Below, piece after piece: positions 18,301 to 25,353 of a stretch of DNA of 64,000 nucleotides. The first letter of the stretch is position 1, and every line of letters starts with the position of its first letter. The translations under genes and the position numbers were made by a program. The DNA comes from Microbacterium luteolum (GTDB lineage: Bacteria > Actinomycetota > Actinomycetes > Actinomycetales > Microbacteriaceae). The stretch spans positions 2,020,950 through 2,084,949 of the forward strand of contig NZ_BAAAUN010000001.1 of the NCBI RefSeq assembly GCF_039533965.1. Direction: 5' to 3'. The notes under the pieces were generated by a model. That model was not told the origin of the DNA. It did not search any database and saw nothing but the letters and a program-made list of their open reading frames with translations.

Positions 18301-18437
18301 TCGTTCAGATCGACCTTGGTGGTCGGGAAGCCCTCATAGGTGAGCGCCATCGTCGTGATGGCGACGATGCCCACGGTGACACCGGCGGCAGACGCCAGCA
18401 TCTTCGGCCGCGCCCGCATCCACGACAACGCCTTCAT
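12381..18437 (-). CDS. Giant surface protein with cadherin/Ig-like and fibronectin type III repeats
   Basis: 2018 residues. A basic N-terminus and one hydrophobic segment at about 12-34 act as an uncleaved anchor or signal. Residues 35-375 form a beta-rich, possibly propeller-like region, ending in an acidic Glu/Thr linker. About 394-1458 contain roughly eleven tandem cadherin/Ig-like repeats of about 95 residues with DNDxDPDGD calcium-type motifs. About 1459-1925 contain around five FN3 domains. The last 95 residues carry four cysteines (QCNDGTC, VVCNST, LGCFHG), probably two disulfides. There is no LPXTG motif. It is the first gene of the operon. ATG 18437 has GGGGGGAA 7-8 nt upstream. Likely role: adhesin, surface filament, or extracellular part of a secretion apparatus (inference). 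Confidence 0.85.
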   Translation of the reverse strand: MKALSWMRARPKMLASAAGVTVGIVAITTMALTYEGFPTTKVDLNDGGVWITKTSSLLVGHFNHESTVLDGGLRTAGEDYDIVQDAANVLVVDEGSSTVTAVDPARVSLGDSAGIPSSAKVAMGLQTAAILDTKSGNLWVVPVKGIASFEIEAADPVAELGEGADVVVAEDGTVFGLSSAKGEVVTVPVDNEGEPLEPSTASVGELDASKPVTITAVGRTPVVLESASGVVMTPGGFRTEIPDAEGAALQQASAETDAVAVATASALVRVPLDGSEVTTTDAGGKGSPAAPVWLNGCTYGAWGGTGAFVRECAGSANDVSATIEEAQDSKSLVFRVNRDVIILNDAVGGAAWLADESLQRVDNWNDLTPPEGETENEEDSTEETVETTLPERSEINTPPIAEDDSFGVRPGASALLPVIDNDNDPDGDVLVAAMAQEQPSIGTVQPIYNGASLQIAVAEDASGTATFQYEVDDGRGGKDTATVTLAVHDEGTNSAPAPKRKTSLTVETGGTVSYNILPDWIDPDGDDIYLKDVVPAPGDEVDFSTDGQLTYKATASLQGRKDIQVTVADGLGEYTTATVTLDVRPQGTTKPKTNADHVVTRVGEQITVAPLANDTSSGRERLRLGRVDEVPGATVLPDITNNTFSFTAPAVGVYYVQYLATAGPENGEGLVRIDVTEAAEVTLPPVAVRDVALLPTGGDVLIGVLDNDTDPSGGILVVQSVSIEPGTGVSVSVLNHETLRITDQGTLDEQVRIKYRISNGEQSAEGEVVVVPIPAPEEILQPVANPDSVYVRAGDVVTIPVLDNDTHPSDDALHLAPDLIEPFVDPEDGEAFVSQDEVRFKAGDVAKTVYLTYEAVDSRQQKAAGYVTVQILPIDEETNAAPRPRDLVARTLAGTETNIAVPLDGIDADGDSVELLDIASNPTKGRITEVAQDYFTYEALDGATGVDVFKYRVRDRLGKEGTATIRVGIAPAEQVNQAPFAVKDAVVVRPGREIAVPVMLNDSDPEGDKISLVKKGLEVPGELEARVSGDRVLVQAPDRALESSLQYTVSDARGATATAVLQVTVDEDVPLQAPVARDDRLRPADLEDGGLTADLDILDNDEDPDGTTERLDLDVGPGATVLENGKVRVTVTDELQLIRYTLTDQDELQSSAFIFVPSEDGLRPTLTSTKPLEVKSGETKDVPLEKYVTVAGGGDVVITEHAKVSALKADGSDLVKDERTLVYTSAPGYFGQDSLTFEVTDGTGPDDPEGRKATLSIPINVLPPDNQQPKFVGGQMNVAPGEKASVLDLAALTVDPDPEDKGKHKYTLVDGEGKGITAKIDGDKLLVEASSNAKKGAATTLTLRVSDGETEPVEGSVLVQVGASNRAMPAANTDTVAEADQGKSVTVPVLANDFNPFPETPLKLLTANVETGSGQASIKGDDVVATPSKDFVGTMVVRYTIQDATEDVDRQATGQVVLTVQGVPNAPGAPTVTSVQDRTVVVSYGAPSNNGAEITKYTVKAVQGGSYSKECQSTTCTLDGLTNNVEYVFQVTATNRVGESEPSGSSAVARPDARPDTPNPPTLKFGDKSLQVAWTTPTTPGSPVERYTLQISPAPPSGITQKEVTGNSLTWEGLENGGNYQVRVQAHNRAPDPSSWSAWSASEVPAGPPLAAGAPTTAELQPVGDQAQMQVNWGNVPANGDAIDSLQLEVWEGSSLQRTLTPSPGAFSQAVVVPTSENGYTYRIRGHNKAGWGEWSAMSAPRRGVIAPSAPSISAVNAGDGSVTVVWAQGNRNGAKTSEVSYQYQLNGGGWAGMPGNNTIGGLNNGTSYTVEVRGVANVDGQQYVGAASNGVAQTPFGPPKTPAASARNLGTSVEVSWNSDRSYNGRPIQTTQIRIGGGGWQDVAASGSRTVGNGYQQNHSIDVRAQDSNGTWSPVNSASARTSDPPPPRAWVTRGDSVSNAQCNDGTCAKFKVTTKDFPAGTYTVVCNSTVSGSFSSYSSVSVPANGTFNLGCFHGYGGRTDVWVTIGGTNYEHRAW

Positions 18438-18454
18438 ACCCGGTTCCCCCCAGG

Positions 18455-18499
18455 GTCGACACACTTCGACTCTTCCGTGCAGGGCGCGAAGGCCCTGCA
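18455..18499 (-). promoter_or_regulatory. Two stem-loops in the 5' leader of the giant surface-protein operon
   Basis: Two perfect hairpins lie between a possible -10 (TAGGAT at 18512-18517, minus strand) and the ATG at 18437: TGCAGGGC 18478-18485 pairing with GCCCTGCA 18492-18499 (6-nt loop), and GTCGA 18455-18459 pairing with TCGAC 18466-18470. Neither is followed by a T run, so they look like leader RNA structure (stability or translation control) rather than terminators. The promoter itself is weakly supported. Confidence 0.45.
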
Positions 18500-18538
18500 A
18501 CACACCCGTTCATCCTAACCGCGTACCGAAATATCGTT

Positions 18539-18558
18539 GATGGGCTGATCTGCCCATC
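18539..18558 (-). terminator. Probable intrinsic terminator after tag
   Basis: Perfect 7-bp stem: GATGGGC 18539-18545 pairs with GCCCATC 18552-18558 around a 6-nt loop. It begins 10 nt past the tag stop and is followed on the minus strand by a short T-rich stretch (ATATTTC). It separates tag from the giant-protein operon. Confidence 0.6.
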
Positions 18559-18568
18559 GCCGCAGGGG

Positions 18569-19138
18569 TCAGGCGCGCCAGCATCCCGCCAGATGATCGT
18601 CGACCATGCCGGCCGACTGCATGAGCGCGTACATGGTCGTGGGCCCGACGAATCGGAACCCGCGACGACGCAGCTCCTTGCTCAGAGCGCTCGAGGCCGG
18701 GGTGACGGCGGGGACGTCGGCCATGGTCGCCGGACGGATGCCGGACGCCGGCGGCGCGAACGACCACATGAGCTCGTCGAGCTCGCCATCGGCCATGGTG
18801 CGGACGAGCTGCGCGTTGCCGATCGTGGCCTCGATCTTCGCGCGGTTGCGGATGATCCCGGCATCCGCCATCAGGCGCTCCACGTCGGATTCGTCGAACT
18901 CCGCGACGACCTCGGGCTCGAAGCCGGCGAACACCTCGCGGAACCGCGGGCGCTTGCGCAGGATCGTGATCCACGAGAGGCCGGCCTGGAACCCCTCCAG
19001 CGCCATCTTCTCGAACAGGGCGCGATCGCCGTGCAGCGCGGAGCCCCATTCCTCGTCGTGATAGCGCCGGTACTCGACGTCGTCGCCGACCCAGGCGCAC
19101 CGGGCGCGGGCATCGGGGCCCGTGATCAGCGAGGTCAT
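18569..19138 (-). CDS. tag: DNA-3-methyladenine glycosylase I
   Basis: 189 residues, matching E. coli Tag. It excises 3-methyladenine from alkylated DNA in base-excision repair. The zinc site is conserved with the E. coli spacing: Cys14 and His27 (13 apart), His182 and Cys186 (4 apart). Family motifs WGSALHGDRALFEKM and LEGFQAGLSW are present. The start ATG 19138 appears leaderless: a -10 box TAGCCT ends 6 nt before it and there is no ribosome-binding site. Monocistronic, with a terminator hairpin downstream. Confidence 0.96.
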   Translation of the reverse strand: MTSLITGPDARARCAWVGDDVEYRRYHDEEWGSALHGDRALFEKMALEGFQAGLSWITILRKRPRFREVFAGFEPEVVAEFDESDVERLMADAGIIRNRAKIEATIGNAQLVRTMADGELDELMWSFAPPASGIRPATMADVPAVTPASSALSKELRRRGFRFVGPTTMYALMQSAGMVDDHLAGCWRA

Positions 19139-19150
19139 GCGTCGAGGCTA
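19139..19150 (-). promoter_or_regulatory. Leaderless promoter of tag
   Basis: The -10 hexamer TAGCCT (19145-19150, minus strand) is separated from the ATG at 19138 by 6 nt, so transcription should begin at the start codon. The same arrangement is seen at six other genes in the window. Confidence 0.55.
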
Positions 19151-19166
19151 TCCGCGACGACCGACA

Positions 19167-20213
19167 TCACTCGCTGAACGTCGCGGCGTCGATGACGAAC
19201 CGGTACCGCACGTCCGAGGCCAGCACCCGCTCGTAGGCGGCGTTGATCTCGGATGCCGGGATCACCTCGATCTCGGCGGCGATGCCGTGCTCGGCGCAGA
19301 AGTCCAGCATCTCCTGCGTCTCGGCGATACCGCCGATGTTCGAGCCGGCCAGCGAGCGGCGCCCGCCGATGAGCGACATGACCTGGACGGGGAGCGGTTC
19401 GGCCGGAGCGCCGACGCACACCATGGTGCCGCCGACGTCGAGCAGGCTGAGGTACGAGCGCGTGTCGATCACGGCGCTCACGGTGTTGAGGATCACGTCG
19501 AACGAGCTGCGGAGCTCGCGGAAGGTCTCACGATCGCTCGTCGCGCGGTAGTCGTCGGCGCCGAGGCGGAGCCCGTCGTCCTTCTTGCTCAGCGTCTGCG
19601 AGAGCACCGTCACCTCGGCGCCGAGCGCGTGCGCGATCTGCACACCCATGTGGCCGAGTCCGCCGAGTCCGACGACCGCGACGCGCGTGCCGGGACCGAC
19701 GTTCCAGTGCCTCAGCGGCGAGTACGTCGTGATGCCGGCGCAGAGCAGGGGTGCTGCCACGTCGAGCGCCAGCCCGTCGGGGATGCGGAGCACGAACGAC
19801 TCCGTCACGACGACCTGCTCGGAGTAGCCGCCCTGGGTGACGGTGCCGTCGCGGTCGGTCGCGCCGTAGGTGAAGATCGCTCCCTCGGTGCAGAACTGCT
19901 CGTCGCCGCGCAGGCAGTTGCGGCATTCGCCGCAGGAGTTCACGAGGCAGCCGACGCCGACGCGGTCGCCCACGGCATGCTTCGTCACCTCGGCGCCGAC
20001 GGCCGCGACGGTGCCCGTGATCTCGTGCCCGGGAGCGAGTGGATACTGCTGCGGACCCCAATCCCCCTGCACCGTGTGGATGTCGGAGTGGCAGATGCCG
20101 GCGAAGGCGATGTCGATGAGAACGTCGAGCGGGCCGAGCTCGCGGCGCTCGATGACGGTCTTCTCGAGCGGTGCGGCTTCGCTGGGGGCGGCGTAGGCGT
20201 GGACGCGGGTCAT
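19167..20213 (-). CDS. Zinc-dependent NAD(P)-linked alcohol dehydrogenase (cinnamyl alcohol dehydrogenase-like)
   Basis: 348 residues, medium-chain dehydrogenase. Catalytic zinc ligands: Cys41 (GICHSD), His63-Glu64 (PGHE), and a third Cys near 157 (LLCAGITTY). Structural zinc ligands: Cys94, Cys97, Cys100, Cys108. The Rossmann motif [11 protein letters not shown] is near residue 183. It resembles broad-specificity aldehyde reductases (YahK/AdhC type) that reduce aldehydes to alcohols with NADPH; the exact substrate cannot be told. ATG 20213 has GAGGAG 7 nt upstream. Divergent from the membrane-protein gene at 20303, with an inverted repeat between them. Confidence 0.92.
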   Translation of the reverse strand: MTRVHAYAAPSEAAPLEKTVIERRELGPLDVLIDIAFAGICHSDIHTVQGDWGPQQYPLAPGHEITGTVAAVGAEVTKHAVGDRVGVGCLVNSCGECRNCLRGDEQFCTEGAIFTYGATDRDGTVTQGGYSEQVVVTESFVLRIPDGLALDVAAPLLCAGITTYSPLRHWNVGPGTRVAVVGLGGLGHMGVQIAHALGAEVTVLSQTLSKKDDGLRLGADDYRATSDRETFRELRSSFDVILNTVSAVIDTRSYLSLLDVGGTMVCVGAPAEPLPVQVMSLIGGRRSLAGSNIGGIAETQEMLDFCAEHGIAAEIEVIPASEINAAYERVLASDVRYRFVIDAATFSE

Positions 20214-20228
20214 GCGGGCTCCTCGGGT

Positions 20229-20257
20229 GTGCGGTCCTTCGAGACTACCGACCGCAC
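20229..20257. promoter_or_regulatory. Inverted repeat (possible operator) between adh and a membrane-protein gene
   Basis: GTGCGGTC (20229-20236) and GACCGCAC (20250-20257) are perfect 8-bp inverted arms separated by 13 nt, inside the divergent intergenic region. It could be an operator for either gene. No regulator is encoded next to it. Confidence 0.35.
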
Positions 20258-20302
20258 GCGGAGTCGATACGGTGGACGGAGACTCCGGAGGGGGAAGTCA
20301 TC

Positions 20303-21250
20303 ATGCGCGGATCCCGCACGCTCGCTCGCCTGATCACCATCGTCATCGCGGTGATCGTCACACCTGTCGCCGTGGGGCTGCTCTCCAGCGGCGGCACGTC
20401 GTGGCTCATGACCTACTTCCAGTACGGGGGCGCCCGCGACGGCTTCGGCCCGCTGGTGATGCCGACGCTCCTTCAGGCGCTCGGCATCCTGCTCCTGCTC
20501 CTCGTGGTGCTGACCGGCATCTGGAGCTCGGCGGGCCTGATCGCGGTGGGGGTGCTGGCGGTCGTGCCGCTCCTTCTCGCGCTCCTGCCGGCGCTGCTGC
20601 TGCAGTCGTACCGGGTGCTGGGGTCGGTCCTCCCGCGCGAATGGCTCGACGGCCTCACGTATGGCATCCCGCTGGTCCTGTTCCCGGCGCTCGGAGCGAT
20701 GGGCGTCGTTCTCGCGATCGTGCGCCGCCATCCCGAGCGGACCGCGACCGGCCTGTCGATCATCGGCCTCGTCGCCTCACCGATCCTCCTGGCGGCCGGG
20801 ATCCTGCTGCTGTCGTGGGGCATCGCTCGCGGTCAGTTCACCGCGCTCCAGCAGTTCCGGTTCGACTTCCTGCCGGATGCCGCCGCAGCCGTCCTGCTCG
20901 GGACGCTGCTCTCCGTCGCCGGAGTGTTCGCCACCCGCTGGTCGACGTTCGCGCTGGTGCTGCCGGCTGCGGTCCTGTTGGTGCTCGGTCTGCTCGTGCT
21001 CATCCCTGATGCGGTGTTCGCCGCGCTCGGGCGCGTGCCGATGGTCGGCCGGACGCTGCCGCAGCTGCTGATCCTCGGAGTGGGGACGGCGATCGCGCTG
21101 GTCTATCTCGCCTTCACCGTGGTGCTGCTGCGCGTGCGGAAGCAGGCGATGTCGACGGCGGCGGGAACGGGCGCGTTCCCGGCCGCCGGCTATCCGCCCG
21201 TTCCTGCGCCGCCGTACCCACCGCAGTACCCGCCTGCCCCAGGCGTCTGA
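20303..21250 (+). CDS. Multi-pass integral membrane protein of unknown function
   Basis: 315 residues with about eight hydrophobic helices (first at about 9-30) and a short Pro/Ala/Tyr-rich cytoplasmic C-terminal tail. I do not recognise a family. The start ATG 20303 follows a strong ribosome-binding site (GGAGGGGGAAGT). The open frame continues about 130 nt upstream, but that stretch is the divergent promoter region. It ends 10 nt before the convergent acyl-CoA oxidase gene. Confidence 0.8.
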   Translation: MRGSRTLARLITIVIAVIVTPVAVGLLSSGGTSWLMTYFQYGGARDGFGPLVMPTLLQALGILLLLLVVLTGIWSSAGLIAVGVLAVVPLLLALLPALLLQSYRVLGSVLPREWLDGLTYGIPLVLFPALGAMGVVLAIVRRHPERTATGLSIIGLVASPILLAAGILLLSWGIARGQFTALQQFRFDFLPDAAAAVLLGTLLSVAGVFATRWSTFALVLPAAVLLVLGLLVLIPDAVFAALGRVPMVGRTLPQLLILGVGTAIALVYLAFTVVLLRVRKQAMSTAAGTGAFPAAGYPPVPAPPYPPQYPPAPGV

Positions 21251-21260
21251 CGCAGGCCGA

Positions 21261-23345
21261 TCAGCGCTGCTTCAGATCACCCAGCGGCTCGCGCTTGACC
21301 TTCTTCTCCCGCACGGGTGCCTTGCCCGATGCCTCGAGGTCGGCGTAGTAGGCGCGGGCCTCGTCCTGACGCTGCTTCTCGACACCGCTCGCGATGGGGG
21401 CGCGGACGTGCTCCGGCTCGTAGCCGAAGGCGTCGACGAGGTCGAGCGCGTAGGGACGCAGTCGCGCGCACAGGCGGTCGATGTAGCTCGAGACCGCGGC
21501 AGCACGCTGGGTCGACAGGCGACCGTTGATCAGGTGCCAGGCCAGGTGCTTCTCGATCAGCTGAAGACCGAACAGGTCGCGCAGCCAGGTGAGCACCTTC
21601 TTCGTGTCGGCGTCGTCGATCTCGTGCACGGCATCCGTGAAGGCCTCCCACTGCAGCAGCTCGCCGTGCGCACGGGCGGCCTCGATGAGCTCGGCCTGGT
21701 TCTCGTTGAAGAGGCGCGCGCCGAGGGCCTTGTCCTTCGCGCCGGGGCGCAGGCGAGCGGCGATGTCGGCGACCATCTGCTGCACGCGGCCGGCGAGCAG
21801 ATCGTGCTGCTGCTCTTCGCGCAGGCCGCGCTCGACCGAGCGGGACACCTGGCCGAAGTCGGACACGGCCTGACCGAGCTGACGGAGTCCTGCACCGTGG
21901 AAGACCTTGCCCGCGGTCATGCCGACGGCGAACTTCGCGAGCGCCGCGGCATCCTTGCCCTTGAACTGGCTCGCGTAGTCGGTCAGCAGGCGCTTGCCGA
22001 CCAGCTGGAGCAGCACATTGTTGTCGCCCTCGAAGGTGACGTAGATGTCGAGGTCGGCACGGAGTCCGACGAGGCGGTTCTCGAACATGAACCCGGCACC
22101 ACCGCAGGCTTCGCGCGCCTCCTGCAGGGTGTCGAGCGCGTGCCAGGTCGACAGCGGCTTGAGGGCGGCCGCGAGCGTCTCGAGGTCTTCGCGGTCGGCG
22201 GGGGTGTCGATGCGACCCGAGAAGACGCCGTCGAACTTCTGCAGGAACTCGTCGTGCGCGAAGATCTGCGCGTACGTGGTGGCGAGCCGCGGGAGCAGCC
22301 GGCGCTGGTGCTTGCCGTAGTCGAGGAGCACGACCTCCTGGCCGTCGGCGCCGTCGAACTGGCGACGCTGGGTCGCGTACGTGATCGCGATCTTCAGCGC
22401 GAGGGCGGATGCCCAGCTGGCCGCACCGTCGAGCGAGACGCGACCCTGCACGAGCGTGCCGAGCATCGTGAAGAAGCGACGGCCGGGGCTGTCGATCGCG
22501 CTGGAGTAGGTGCCGTCTGCGGCGACGTCGCCGTAGCGGTTCAGCAGGTTCGTGCGGGGGATGCGGACCTGGTCGAACGAGAGCCGACCGTTGTCGATGC
22601 CGTTGAGTCCGCCCTTGAGTCCGTCGTCCTCACGGCCGATGCCCGGGAGATCGTTGCCGTCCTCGCCGCGCAGGGGCACGTAGAAGCAGTGCACGCCGTG
22701 GTTGACGCCGTTCGTGATCAGCTGCGCGAACACGGTCGCGGCGATGCCGTGCAGTGCGGCGTTGCCGAGGTACTCCTTCGTCGCCGCGCGGAACGGCGTG
22801 TGGATGACGAACTCCTCGGTGTCCGGGTCGTAGGTCGCGGTCGTGCCGACGGCCGCGACGTCGGAGCCGTGGCCGATCTCGGTCATGGCGAAGGCGCCGG
22901 GAATCGACAGGTCCATGACACCGGGGAGCCACTTCTCGTGGTGCTCCGTCGTGCCGAGCTGCAGGATCGCCGATCCGAACAGCCCCCACTGCACGCCCGA
23001 CTTGATCTGCAGGCTCGGGTCGGCGACCACGAGCTCCTCGAAGCCGGCGATGTTCGCGCCGTTGTTCTCCTCGCCGCCGAGCGACTTCGGGAAGGCGCGG
23101 TGCACGGCCTTGTTCTCGACCAGCAGGTGCAGCTGGCTCAGCACGCGCTCGCGGTGCTCGTCCTTGCCGAGCTCGTCCTTGCGCCAGAACGCGGAGTCCT
23201 TGATCATCTCGCGCGCCTCGCGGCGGGTGTCGGCCCAGGTGCCCATCAGCGCATCGTTGACGGCGGCGACATCGATCTGCGGGACGGTGAGCGGCTCGAT
23301 CGACACGTCAGGTGTCGTCGAAGGACGGACGGCGGCGTCGACCAT
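21261..23345 (-). CDS. Acyl-CoA oxidase/dehydrogenase family flavoprotein
   Basis: 694 residues, the length of ACOX-type oxidases rather than the roughly 385 of ordinary acyl-CoA dehydrogenases. The FAD/substrate motif AMTEIGHGSDV and the ACOX-like central region are followed by a long C-terminal helical extension, consistent with peroxisomal-type acyl-CoA oxidases. It likely catalyses alpha,beta-desaturation of acyl-CoA in fatty-acid degradation, passing electrons to oxygen or ETF (undetermined). The start ATG 23345 has GGAGG 7 nt upstream. Monocistronic. The C-terminus ends in a Lys/Arg-rich tail and not a peroxisomal signal. Confidence 0.88.
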   Translation of the reverse strand: MVDAAVRPSTTPDVSIEPLTVPQIDVAAVNDALMGTWADTRREAREMIKDSAFWRKDELGKDEHRERVLSQLHLLVENKAVHRAFPKSLGGEENNGANIAGFEELVVADPSLQIKSGVQWGLFGSAILQLGTTEHHEKWLPGVMDLSIPGAFAMTEIGHGSDVAAVGTTATYDPDTEEFVIHTPFRAATKEYLGNAALHGIAATVFAQLITNGVNHGVHCFYVPLRGEDGNDLPGIGREDDGLKGGLNGIDNGRLSFDQVRIPRTNLLNRYGDVAADGTYSSAIDSPGRRFFTMLGTLVQGRVSLDGAASWASALALKIAITYATQRRQFDGADGQEVVLLDYGKHQRRLLPRLATTYAQIFAHDEFLQKFDGVFSGRIDTPADREDLETLAAALKPLSTWHALDTLQEAREACGGAGFMFENRLVGLRADLDIYVTFEGDNNVLLQLVGKRLLTDYASQFKGKDAAALAKFAVGMTAGKVFHGAGLRQLGQAVSDFGQVSRSVERGLREEQQHDLLAGRVQQMVADIAARLRPGAKDKALGARLFNENQAELIEAARAHGELLQWEAFTDAVHEIDDADTKKVLTWLRDLFGLQLIEKHLAWHLINGRLSTQRAAAVSSYIDRLCARLRPYALDLVDAFGYEPEHVRAPIASGVEKQRQDEARAYYADLEASGKAPVREKKVKREPLGDLKQR

Positions 23346-23492
23346 GGCATTCCTCCAGAGAGAAGTAGGGATGCCTCCATGGTAGGTCTGCGACAAACCA
23401 AGGCGAAGTCGACTGTACTGATCCTCTAACGATGCGCCGGGGCATCCCGCCATCCGCTTGTCGCCAGCCGACAGGATGGCGCTCCCCTCCCC

Positions 23493-23574
23493 GCCGAGCC
23501 GCCCCCTTCTGCGCGAACCGCCCCTCTATGAACGCTCATAGAGGGGCGGCTCGCACGCAGAGGGGCCGGTCGGC
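23493..23574. repeat. Long imperfect inverted repeat, probable terminator of the GH3 gene
   Basis: The core is a perfect 14-bp stem, CCGCCCCTCTATGA (23518-23531) with TCATAGAGGGGCGG (23536-23549) and a 4-nt loop. The pairing extends imperfectly outward (TCTGCGCGA with TCGCACGCAGA, GCCGA with TCGGC). It begins 10 nt after the GH3 stop. The size and symmetry suggest a mobile-type or REP-like element as well as a terminator. The rest of 23346-23583 is the upstream region of the acyl-CoA oxidase gene. Confidence 0.65.
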
Positions 23575-23583
23575 GGGCAGGAC

Positions 23584-25353
23584 TCAGAGCGAGAGGCCGT
23601 GCCCGAAGCGGAACAGCGGGTCGGCGGTGTCGAACGGCACGTCGGGACGCGACGCCTCGACGGCCGCCATCGAGCGCGGGAGATCGAACGGCAGCTTCCC
23701 CAGCGCGGCGACGGCTCCGCTGAGCACATCGAGGAGCGCCGCACCCGAGGCTCCCCAGTTCACGGTGACCGCAGCCGCAGCATCCGTGATCGGGGTGAGG
23801 ATCGGCGGGCGGTCGGCGAGCACGTCGACCACCGTCGGCACGGCCGCCGCCACCTCGCGCACGTGCGCGACCACGTCGTCGGCGAAATCGAGCGACCCCG
23901 CGTGGAAGAAGTTCTCGAACATCGTCGCCCGCTCCTCGAACGGAGCCTGCAGGCGGATGACGGCGAGGTCGGCCTCGTCCGGCGTCGCGACGACCTCGCC
24001 GAAGGATGCCGCGACCGCGGCGTCGATCCCCTCGACATAGAGCTTCAGCCCGGGGGCGAACGGCAGGGCGCCGTCGTTCGTGAGCACCGTGATCGACGCG
24101 CGCTGCGCGTTCTCTCCCGCCGCGCGGAAGTCGGCGCGGCCGACGACCTCGTCTGCGGCATCCTCATCGACGAGGGGATCCTCGAAGAGCCCCAGCTCGA
24201 ACTTCTCCCGCAGAATCCGGCGCGCGGAGACGTCGATGCGCTCCTCGGTGATCTCGCCGTCGGCGATGAGCGCCAGCAGCAGCTCCGGGTCGGCCTCGCC
24301 GCCGAACTGGTCGGCGCCGGCATCCAGCACCTTCTTCATCCGCTCGCGGGGCGTCAGGTCCTCGACTCCCCAGGCGCGCGCCGGGAACGGCTGGCCGAAG
24401 ATCTCGGAGTCGTTGATCAGCCCCCAGTCGGTGCACACGAGACCGTCGAAACCGTAGCGCTCGCGCAGGAGGCCGGTGATGACGGACTTGTTGAACCCGA
24501 ATCCGACCTCCTCGTACTCGGTGCCGACCGGCATGCCGTAGTACGGCATCATCTGCCGGGTGCCTGCGGCGAGCGCGTCCTCGAACGGCTTGAGATGCAG
24601 CTCGAACTCGCCGCCCGGGTAGACCTGCTCGCGACCGTACGGGAAGTGCGGGTCCTCGCCGTCCTTCTGCGGTCCGCCTCCGGGGAAGTGCTTGGTCATC
24701 GTCGAGACCGAGCCGGGGCCGAAGGCCGCACCCTGGAACCCGCGGATGTAGGCGGCGCCCAGTCGGCCGGAGAGCTCGGCATCCTCGCCGAAGGTCGCCG
24801 TCTGCCGCGCCCAGCGCGGCTCGGTCGCGAGGTCGACCTGCGGGTGCAGAGCCACGCGGAGTCCGACCGCGGTGTACTCCTGACGCGCGATGTCGGCGAA
24901 GCGCTCGACCAGTTCCTCGTCGCGCGTCGCGGCGAGGCCCAGGGTCTCGGGCCACTGCGAGAACGGACCGGCGAGGATCGACGCACCCGGGTTCTCGCTG
25001 AACGAGTGGCGCGGGTCCGTCGACAGGGTGACAGGGATGCCGAGACGCGTGGATGCCGCGAGCCGCTGCAGCGCGTTCTGCCACGCCGCGATCTCCCGGC
25101 CCGTGGGGGCGGCGCCGAGCAGGTTGAAGTGCGTCATCCGCTTCGTCTCGAGGAACTCCCTCGCCGACGGCGTCGCGAAGACGGGGTTCGGCTCCTCGAG
25201 ATCGCCGATCGCGATCATCGTGTGGAAGAAGAGCCCGGCCTTCTCCTCGATCGTCATCGCGTCGAGGAGGAGCTGCACCCGCTCGTCGACCGGCAGGTCG
25301 GCGTTCAGCCAGGGGCGGGCGGTGGTCGTGGCGGTGGTGTCGGAGATGGTCAC
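23584..25353 (-). CDS. Glycoside hydrolase family 3 beta-glucosidase-like enzyme
   Basis: 589 residues. GH3 N-terminal TIM-barrel features are present: KHFPGGG at 221-227 and the nucleophile region GLVCTDWG with Asp309. A shortened C-terminal alpha/beta sandwich follows (VLTNDGALPF near 423). There is no signal peptide, so it is cytoplasmic and should hydrolyse a beta-glucoside or oligosaccharide imported by the MFS protein. The start is GTG 25353, overlapping the MFS stop as GTGA, with GGGAG 6 nt upstream. A longer frame continuing to 26352 only reads through the MFS gene and is rejected. Confidence 0.9.
   Translation of the reverse strand: MTISDTTATTTARPWLNADLPVDERVQLLLDAMTIEEKAGLFFHTMIAIGDLEEPNPVFATPSAREFLETKRMTHFNLLGAAPTGREIAAWQNALQRLAASTRLGIPVTLSTDPRHSFSENPGASILAGPFSQWPETLGLAATRDEELVERFADIARQEYTAVGLRVALHPQVDLATEPRWARQTATFGEDAELSGRLGAAYIRGFQGAAFGPGSVSTMTKHFPGGGPQKDGEDPHFPYGREQVYPGGEFELHLKPFEDALAAGTRQMMPYYGMPVGTEYEEVGFGFNKSVITGLLRERYGFDGLVCTDWGLINDSEIFGQPFPARAWGVEDLTPRERMKKVLDAGADQFGGEADPELLLALIADGEITEERIDVSARRILREKFELGLFEDPLVDEDAADEVVGRADFRAAGENAQRASITVLTNDGALPFAPGLKLYVEGIDAAVAASFGEVVATPDEADLAVIRLQAPFEERATMFENFFHAGSLDFADDVVAHVREVAAAVPTVVDVLADRPPILTPITDAAAAVTVNWGASGAALLDVLSGAVAALGKLPFDLPRSMAAVEASRPDVPFDTADPLFRFGHGLSL

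Noticed and set aside
18478..18499. Hairpin before the giant gene read as a terminator
   Set aside because: There is no T run on either side and it lies between the putative promoter and the start codon, so it is treated as leader structure.
12069..18518. Very long open frame (over 2100 codons) on the plus strand opposite the giant surface-protein gene
   Set aside because: It is an artefact of high GC: its translation is Arg/Val/Asp-rich low complexity without domains, while the minus strand gives a signal anchor and recognisable Ig/FN3 repeats.
23432..23583. Small gene in the region between the acyl-CoA oxidase and GH3 genes
   Set aside because: Frames here are created by the inverted repeat and lack start signals; no protein family is visible.
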